A program made the position numbers and the translations under genes. Shown here one piece after another: positions 1 through 4,167 of a DNA stretch of 6,230 nucleotides. The stretch comes from Chitinophagaceae bacterium (GTDB lineage: Bacteria; Bacteroidota; Bacteroidia; Chitinophagales; Chitinophagaceae). A model generated the notes under the pieces. It had not been told where the DNA came from, did not search any database, and was given only the letters and a program-made list of their open reading frames with translations. The DNA is taken from positions 1 to 6,230 of the forward strand of contig JAGOUF010000154.1 of NCBI GenBank assembly GCA_018061385.1. The letters are read 5' to 3'. The first letter of the stretch is position 1, and the number at the start of each line of letters is the position of its first letter.

Positions 1-884
1 ATAAATAAAGTAAAAACCAACAATGCAAACAACAATAAAATTGCACCTGTAACCCAACTTACATTTACAACAACTTCCACAATTTTTCGGTATTTGCTAA
101 AACGTGTTTTATCTGCATCGGTAGTTAATCCATTTTTTTGCAAATAATTTACCAATTCCGGGTTGCCAGGATCTTTTGTTCTTATGACAACTCTACTAGG
201 CTTTCCACTTTGTTGATTGCCCAATGTTTTATTGGCCCAATTCATAAAACGTTGAGGCACCAATACACTTGATATTCTATCGCTAAAGCCCACGATTCTT
301 CCAATATAACTTTGTTTAATGCCATTGCTATTGTATAGGTTCACTCTAAATGATAGCATTTTTAAAGCATCTGGCGTTATTTGAGGATAGCCTTGAGAAA
401 CTGAAAATTGAAAATTATAAATATCTAAAAACATATTGGGAATAATCATTGGAATAAAGTCTGCATCCTCTTTCCATTGCCAATCTTTCGATTGCACATC
501 TATAAAATCATCTTCTACACTTTCAAAAGCAATATCTGTGTAAAAAGGAAATGCTGGCATAAGGCTTTCAATAGAAGCCTTAAATCTTCCAGGACTAATA
601 TTGCCTACTGCTTCTATAAATGGTTGTTGTTTTAAATTATTTAAGGTTTCATCTGTTAATGTTGTAGCATTTAACGTATTGTTATTTACAATTTTATTCA
701 CCACCAAAAAATTGGCTGTACTATCTTGATTTACTTTTCCTTGTAGCAAATCGTTGTAATTGGCTTGAATTTGAATGGCAGAAAGTATAAGCAACAAAGC
801 AACACTTAGCCCAATAAAAGCCATTGCAAAACGTGTTCGTCCTGCCGATGTTTTAATAACTTTTTTTAACAGTATAAATAGCAT
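1..884 (-). CDS. ABC transporter permease, FtsX/MacB-like (3' end outside window)
   Basis: Probable membrane subunit of an ABC transporter; the substrate is unknown. The frame opens with ATG at 884-882 and runs without a stop to the left edge, giving 294 visible residues with the C-terminus missing. A short basic N-terminus (LLKKVIKTSAGRTR) is followed by a membrane segment at about residues 19-37. Next comes a soluble region of about 235 residues, expected to be extracytoplasmic, and a second hydrophobic segment from about residue 276 (SWVTGAILLLFALLVF) to the edge. One N-terminal helix, a large extracytoplasmic domain and then further helices is the layout of FtsX/MacB/LolC-type permeases. 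The missing part should hold about two more helices. The soluble domain resembles, from memory, a Bacteroidota permease family of undefined function. It starts 29 nt after the stop of the ATPase gene upstream, so the two very likely form one operon. No Shine-Dalgarno sequence is visible, as is usual in this phylum. The architecture is fairly secure; the transported molecule cannot be inferred. Confidence 0.8.
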   Translation of the reverse strand, partial: MLFILLKKVIKTSAGRTRFAMAFIGLSVALLLILSAIQIQANYNDLLQGKVNQDSTANFLVVNKIVNNNTLNATTLTDETLNNLKQQPFIEAVGNISPGRFKASIESLMPAFPFYTDIAFESVEDDFIDVQSKDWQWKEDADFIPMIIPNMFLDIYNFQFSVSQGYPQITPDALKMLSFRVNLYNSNGIKQSYIGRIVGFSDRISSVLVPQRFMNWANKTLGNQQSGKPSRVVIRTKDPGNPELVNYLQKNGLTTDADKTRFSKYRKIVEVVVNVSWVTGAILLLFALLVFTLF

Positions 885-913
885 CTTCAATAATTATAAT
901 CACAAAAAATTAG

Positions 914-1561
914 TTACAAATTCAATTTTCTGTGATAGTTAAAATGATCGTCATCATCTAAATCTGTAAGTACAAAACCAGCATTTCTTTTTGTACATTC
1001 TGTAGCAATTAATTCGGCGGCAATACTGGTATTTTTTTTATCCAAATGACTAAAGGGTTCATCCATTAATAAAATTTCAAAAGGCTGCATTAAGGCTCGT
1101 ACAATTGCAATACGTTGTTGTTCTCCATAACTGCACAAGCCTGCTCTTTGCTGTAAAACATGCTCTACGCCCAATTGCTGAGCCATTTCTTCAATTTTAT
1201 TTGTATCATAATACGGTTCTTGCAAAACTCTATTCAGTTCAATATTTTCTCTTGCAGTAAGGTTGGGCAATAAACGTAAATCTTGAAAAATAATACTCAA
1301 TTGTTGTTGTCGAATTTTAGCCAATACATCGCCAACAATATTTTTTGTTGAAGTTTCATTCCATAAAATATCGCCTGCAAAATCGTTTCTTAATTTATAT
1401 ACAATATGTGTAAGTGTTGTTTTACCAGTGCCACTTGGTGCTTTAATTTTCACCCATTCTTTAGAGGTAAATTGTTGCTTTGTATTCCAAACATCTGATG
1501 TTTTTTGAACAACTTTTTCCTTTAAAGGAATTGGAACAATATGTTGTAGTGTAATTTGCAT
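914..1561 (-). CDS. ABC transporter ATP-binding protein with divergent motifs
   Basis: Cytoplasmic nucleotide-binding subunit that should power the permease encoded just downstream. The 215-residue length is normal for a stand-alone LolD/MacB/FtsE-type ATPase. Visible motifs in order are: Walker A APSGTGKT (41-48), Q-loop Gln93 in IIFQD, signature CSYGE followed by QQR (143-150), Walker B ILLMDEP with Asp167 and Glu168 (163-169), and D-loop SHLD (171-174). Three positions deviate from the textbook. The first Walker A glycine is alanine. The LSGGQ signature reads CSYGE. The switch (H-loop) histidine expected near residue 200 is replaced by TDLDDDD. The Walker A lysine, the Walker B aspartate and the catalytic glutamate are intact, so ATP binding is likely and hydrolysis plausible. 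The ATG at 1561-1559 is preceded by no clear ribosome-binding site. It is probably the first gene of a two-gene operon, reading divergently from the fabH-like gene. LolD-like lipoprotein release, MacB-like export and FtsEX-like regulation all remain possible. Confidence 0.9.
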   Translation of the reverse strand: MQITLQHIVPIPLKEKVVQKTSDVWNTKQQFTSKEWVKIKAPSGTGKTTLTHIVYKLRNDFAGDILWNETSTKNIVGDVLAKIRQQQLSIIFQDLRLLPNLTARENIELNRVLQEPYYDTNKIEEMAQQLGVEHVLQQRAGLCSYGEQQRIAIVRALMQPFEILLMDEPFSHLDKKNTSIAAELIATECTKRNAGFVLTDLDDDDHFNYHRKLNL

Positions 1562-1678
1562 GAAGAAAAATATTCTAATCGAATATAATGAATAGGTGAA
1601 TATTATAAGAAAAGTAATTGTGTTAATACTTCAATAAAGTAACCAACTATCTTATAACCATAAAACCAATAAAAACAT

Positions 1679-1687
1679 TTACTTTGC
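1679..1687 (+). promoter_or_regulatory. Candidate Bacteroidota -7 promoter element for the fabH-like gene
   Basis: TTACTTTGC matches the Bacteroidota sigma-ABfr -7 consensus TAnnTTTG at every fixed position but one. It ends 7 nt before the ATG at 1695. Transcription would start about 6 nt downstream of the element, giving an almost leaderless mRNA for the 1695 start or a leader of roughly ten bases for the in-frame ATG at 1704. No convincing TTG at the expected -33 spacing was found, so the call rests on the -7 element alone. Confidence 0.45.
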
Positions 1688-1694
1688 TACCTAA

Positions 1695-2753
1695 ATGATT
1701 GATATGCCAAAATCTAAAATAGCTGGTATAGGTATGTATGTACCTAAAAATATTGTTACCAATAACGACCTTAAAAAGTACATGGAGACAAGTGATGAGT
1801 GGATACAAGAACGTACAGGAATTGAAGAACGCAGATACGCTCATCGTACAGAAGAAACTACAACAACAATGGCTGTTGCAGCTGCAAAAATTGCTATTGA
1901 ACGTGCTGGTACAACTGCACAGGATATTGATTTTATTTTATTTGCTACACTTTCGCCAGATTATTATTTTCCGGGTTGTGGCGTTTTAGTACAACGTGCA
2001 ATGAAGATGAAAGAAATTGGTGCATTGGATATACGCAACCAATGTAGTGGATTTGTTTATGCTTTAAGTGTTGCCGATCAGTTTATTAAAACTGGAATGT
2101 ATAAAAACATTTTAGTGATTGGAAGTGAGAAGCACAGTTTTGGATTAGATTTTACAACAAGAGGAAGAAATGTAAGTGTAATTTTTGGAGATGGTGCAGG
2201 TGCTGTTGTTGTACAACCAACAGAAAATGACAACCAAGGAATTTTAAGTACCCATTTACACAGCGATGGCAATAGTGCCGAAATTTTGGCTATGTACAAT
2301 CCTGGTACACATGCCAATCATTGGAAAGATGAAAAATATGCTAGCTTTAATGAAGCAGAAATTGGTGAAATGTTTTTTAGCCATGCCATGATAGATGATG
2401 GACAAATTTATCCTTTTATGGATGGGCCAAGTGTGTTTAAAAAAGCCATTGTAAAGTTTCCAGAAGTTATTGTAGAATCCTTACAAAGCAATGGTTTAAG
2501 TATTGCCGATTTAAATATGCTTATTCCACATCAAGCCAATTTACGCATTGCACAATTTGTACAACAAAAGCTACAATTAAGAGACGATCAAGTGTACAAC
2601 AACATTCAAAAATATGGCAATACTACAGCAGCAAGTGTTCCAATTGCATTGTGTGAAGCTTGGGAAAAAGGAAAAATTAAAGATGGCGATTTAGTTTGTT
2701 TAGCAGCTTTTGGTAGTGGGTTTACTTGGGCTAGTGCATTGTTAAAATGGTAA
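1695..2753 (+). CDS. fabH: Beta-ketoacyl-ACP synthase III (FabH-type), enlarged loop
   Basis: Condenses an acyl-CoA starter with malonyl-ACP to begin type II fatty acid synthesis, in the cytoplasm. The protein has 352 residues against 317 in E. coli FabH. The thiolase-fold Cys-His-Asn triad is complete: Cys117 in RNQCSGF, His279 in IPHQANLRI and Asn309 in YGNTTAAS. Other family marks are TSDEWIQERTGIEER (32-46), the glycine-rich FGDGAGAVVV (164-173) and the C-terminal FGSGFTWASALL (339-350). The Cys-to-His distance is 162 residues, against 132 in E. coli (C112, H244). The excess lies at about residues 195-242, between HSDG and MDGPSVFK. The His-to-Asn spacing of 30 is unchanged. Either ATG 1695 or ATG 1704 (MPKSKIAG) could be the start; the second matches the usual FabH N-terminus better and leaves more room after the -7 element. 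No plsX, rpmF or acp lies beside it in the window, so this may be a second FabH paralogue rather than the housekeeping copy. The family is certain; the starter substrate is not. Confidence 0.93.
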   Translation: MIDMPKSKIAGIGMYVPKNIVTNNDLKKYMETSDEWIQERTGIEERRYAHRTEETTTTMAVAAAKIAIERAGTTAQDIDFILFATLSPDYYFPGCGVLVQRAMKMKEIGALDIRNQCSGFVYALSVADQFIKTGMYKNILVIGSEKHSFGLDFTTRGRNVSVIFGDGAGAVVVQPTENDNQGILSTHLHSDGNSAEILAMYNPGTHANHWKDEKYASFNEAEIGEMFFSHAMIDDGQIYPFMDGPSVFKKAIVKFPEVIVESLQSNGLSIADLNMLIPHQANLRIAQFVQQKLQLRDDQVYNNIQKYGNTTAASVPIALCEAWEKGKIKDGDLVCLAAFGSGFTWASALLKW

Positions 2754-2765
2754 TTTTATTGGCAA

Positions 2766-2773
2766 TCTATTTG
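2766..2773 (+). promoter_or_regulatory. Weak candidate -7 element upstream of the small secreted protein gene
   Basis: TCTATTTG differs from TAnnTTTG at one fixed position and lies 26 nt before the ATG at 2800, in the 46-nt gap after the fabH-like gene. It would give a leader of about 20 nt. The nearest upstream TTG (2739-2741) is spaced too far for a good -33 box. Read-through from the fabH promoter is an equally good explanation for expression of the downstream genes. Confidence 0.2.
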
Positions 2774-2799
2774 TTAATTACAGTTTAAAAAATTGAAAT

Positions 2800-3231
2800 A
2801 TGAAAACAGCATTATTGGCTATAGCCATGTTATTTAGTTATACAACATTTGCACAAGAACAAGAGTTGGATATTCTAATATCTGCTCAGGGGACTTCGAT
2901 CACTGCATTTATTAATAAAGACAATCAAGAGAATGTACTAAAGCTAGATCATAAAAAAGATGGCAAGCTATTTTTCGTGTATTCAAATGCAAAAAATGAA
3001 CCCACGTTAAACAGAAAATATTTCTTGGTAAATAGTAACGATGAAGAAATACCACTTTCTATTACAGGAAGAATGATAGGTACTTCTAGTGTTCCATTGA
3101 TTGATGTTTTTTCTAAAACTAAGGCTGGTGGAAAGTATAAATTGTTTACCATTGCCACACCAAAAGATCCACAACAAGCAGCAGCAGTAAAAGTGAGAAG
3201 ATTTCTCTTAACCAATGTAGAAATATTATAA
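2800..3231 (+). CDS. Small secreted protein of unknown function
   Basis: A 143-residue protein that I cannot assign to a named family. The N-terminus is a clear Sec signal peptide: Lys2, a hydrophobic stretch (ALLAIAMLFSYTT) and an AXA-like site giving probable cleavage after TFA at residue 18, before QEQ. No lipobox cysteine is present, so export to the periplasm or beyond as a soluble protein of about 125 residues is expected. The mature part alternates short hydrophobic and polar runs, which suggests a beta-rich fold. Its most distinctive stretch is the C-terminus, KYKLFTIATPKDPQQAAAVK followed by VRRFLLTNVEIL (about 112-143). I recall similar tails in short secreted proteins of Chitinophagaceae, but that is memory and not a search. 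It lies 46 nt after the fabH-like gene and 28 nt before the lipid kinase gene on the same strand, so co-transcription with the kinase is likely. The frame, start and signal peptide make it a real gene; its function is open. Confidence 0.8.
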   Translation: MKTALLAIAMLFSYTTFAQEQELDILISAQGTSITAFINKDNQENVLKLDHKKDGKLFFVYSNAKNEPTLNRKYFLVNSNDEEIPLSITGRMIGTSSVPLIDVFSKTKAGGKYKLFTIATPKDPQQAAAVKVRRFLLTNVEIL

Positions 3232-3259
3232 CAGCATTAGCCTACAATAAAAGACGAAG

Positions 3260-4159
3260 ATGAGCAGAAAGATAGTTTACCTGATTAATCCAATTTCAGG
3301 TACTGGGAAGAAAGAAAGTATTAAGGCGTTAATTGAAAGTGAAACCAACGCAAGAAATATTCCATTTGAAATTGTACCCACCAATATTGGGGGCAATTAC
3401 GAATTTTTAAAAGAAAAAATTATAACTGAACAAATTACCGATGTTGTAATGGTTGGTGGCGATGGTACTATCAATCAAATTGCCAATAGCCTTCATACAA
3501 TGCCTGTAAAGTTTGGTATTATACCTGTTGGTAGTGGCAATGGTTTAGCAAGAGCAGCTGAAATACCCATGAAACCTAAAGAAGCCATTGATTTATTGTT
3601 TACAGGAACAGCAAAAAATACAGACGCTTTTTTAATTAACAACCAATTTTCTTGCATGTTAAGTGGTATTGGTTTTGATGCTAAAGTGGCACACGATTTT
3701 AGTACAAAAGCAAGCAGAGGTTTGCTTACTTATACAACACAAAGCTTAATTCATTTTTTTAAAGCACAGCCTTATCAATTTGAAGTAACCATTGATAATT
3801 TTTCATTTTTTACCGATGCTTTTTTTATCAGCATTGCCAATAGCAACCAATTTGGCAACAATGTTACTATTGCCCCACATGCTAGTTTAAGCGATGGATT
3901 GTTGGATATTGTAATAGTACAAAAAATGAATAAAGCTGCATTGCCATTTGCAATTTTACGTCAAATAAGAGGCAACAATAAACTGCAGCAGTTGGTAGAC
4001 GATGTTACCAAAAAAAATATTTTATATTTTCAATCCACAGCATTAAAAATTAAGAATTTAAAATACGCTCCTTTTCATATTGATGGAGAACCAAAAGAAA
4101 CAGCAGCAGAATTTAACGTTGAAATTTTAAAAAATTGTTTCCAATTAATTTCTGGTTAA
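3260..4159 (+). CDS. Lipid kinase of the diacylglycerol kinase / YegS-BmrU family
   Basis: ATP-dependent kinase that phosphorylates a lipid hydroxyl, acting at the cytoplasmic face of the membrane. The 299-residue length is normal for the family. The N-terminal catalytic domain has NPISGTGK (10-17), the nucleotide-binding GGDGT (66-70) after a beta strand in VVMV, and IPVGSGNGLAR (88-98). The C-terminal domain carries SGIGFDAKV (135-143), ANSNQFGNNVTIAPHASLSD (193-212) and FHIDGEPKE (272-280), the conserved DGE near the end. All landmark motifs are intact, so the enzyme is probably active. The substrate could be diacylglycerol (DgkB-like), phosphatidylglycerol (YegS-like) or a sphingoid base or ceramide, which matters because many Bacteroidota make sphingolipids; sequence alone does not decide. 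It starts 28 nt after the small secreted protein gene and probably shares its transcript. Its TAA stop overlaps the stop of the convergent patatin-like gene. Confidence 0.92.
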   Translation: MSRKIVYLINPISGTGKKESIKALIESETNARNIPFEIVPTNIGGNYEFLKEKIITEQITDVVMVGGDGTINQIANSLHTMPVKFGIIPVGSGNGLARAAEIPMKPKEAIDLLFTGTAKNTDAFLINNQFSCMLSGIGFDAKVAHDFSTKASRGLLTYTTQSLIHFFKAQPYQFEVTIDNFSFFTDAFFISIANSNQFGNNVTIAPHASLSDGLLDIVIVQKMNKAALPFAILRQIRGNNKLQQLVDDVTKKNILYFQSTALKIKNLKYAPFHIDGEPKETAAEFNVEILKNCFQLISG

Positions 4160-4167
4160 TTGTTTTT
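4142..4167 (+). terminator. Weak hairpin plus T-run over the convergent stop codons
   Basis: CAATTAA (4142-4148) and TTAATTG (4156-4162) form a perfect 7-bp inverted repeat around a 7-base loop. On the plus strand it is followed directly by TTTTT (4163-4167). That is the geometry of an intrinsic terminator for the lipid kinase transcript, but the stem has a single G-C pair and would be weak. On the minus strand the same hairpin is followed several bases later by a T6 run, so some bidirectional use is conceivable. The right arm contains both stop codons. Confidence 0.35.

Noticed and set aside
1571..1585. Dyad TATTC-N5-GAATA in the divergent intergenic region, before the ABC ATPase gene, as a possible operator.
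   Set aside because: Arms of only 5 bp in very A+T-rich DNA are expected by chance, and no regulator gene or second copy is present.
1562..1694. Minus-strand promoter for the ABC operon.
   Set aside because: I looked for CAAAnnTA (the -7 box read in reverse) and found only matches with two or more mismatches, such as around 1633-1642.
1647..1844. 65-codon open frame on the minus strand across the start of the fabH-like gene.
   Set aside because: It overlaps the well-supported FabH coding start and its translation looks like antisense of that gene, with no recognisable domain.
2949..3215. 88-codon open frame on the minus strand within the small secreted protein gene.
   Set aside because: Antisense shadow. 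The plus-strand frame has a proper signal peptide and fits the gene spacing on both sides.
3479..3845. Repeated ATTGCCAATAGC-like words in the lipid kinase gene.
   Set aside because: Both copies encode Ile/Ala/Asn/Ser stretches in frame with the preferred codons; this is codon bias, not a repeat element.
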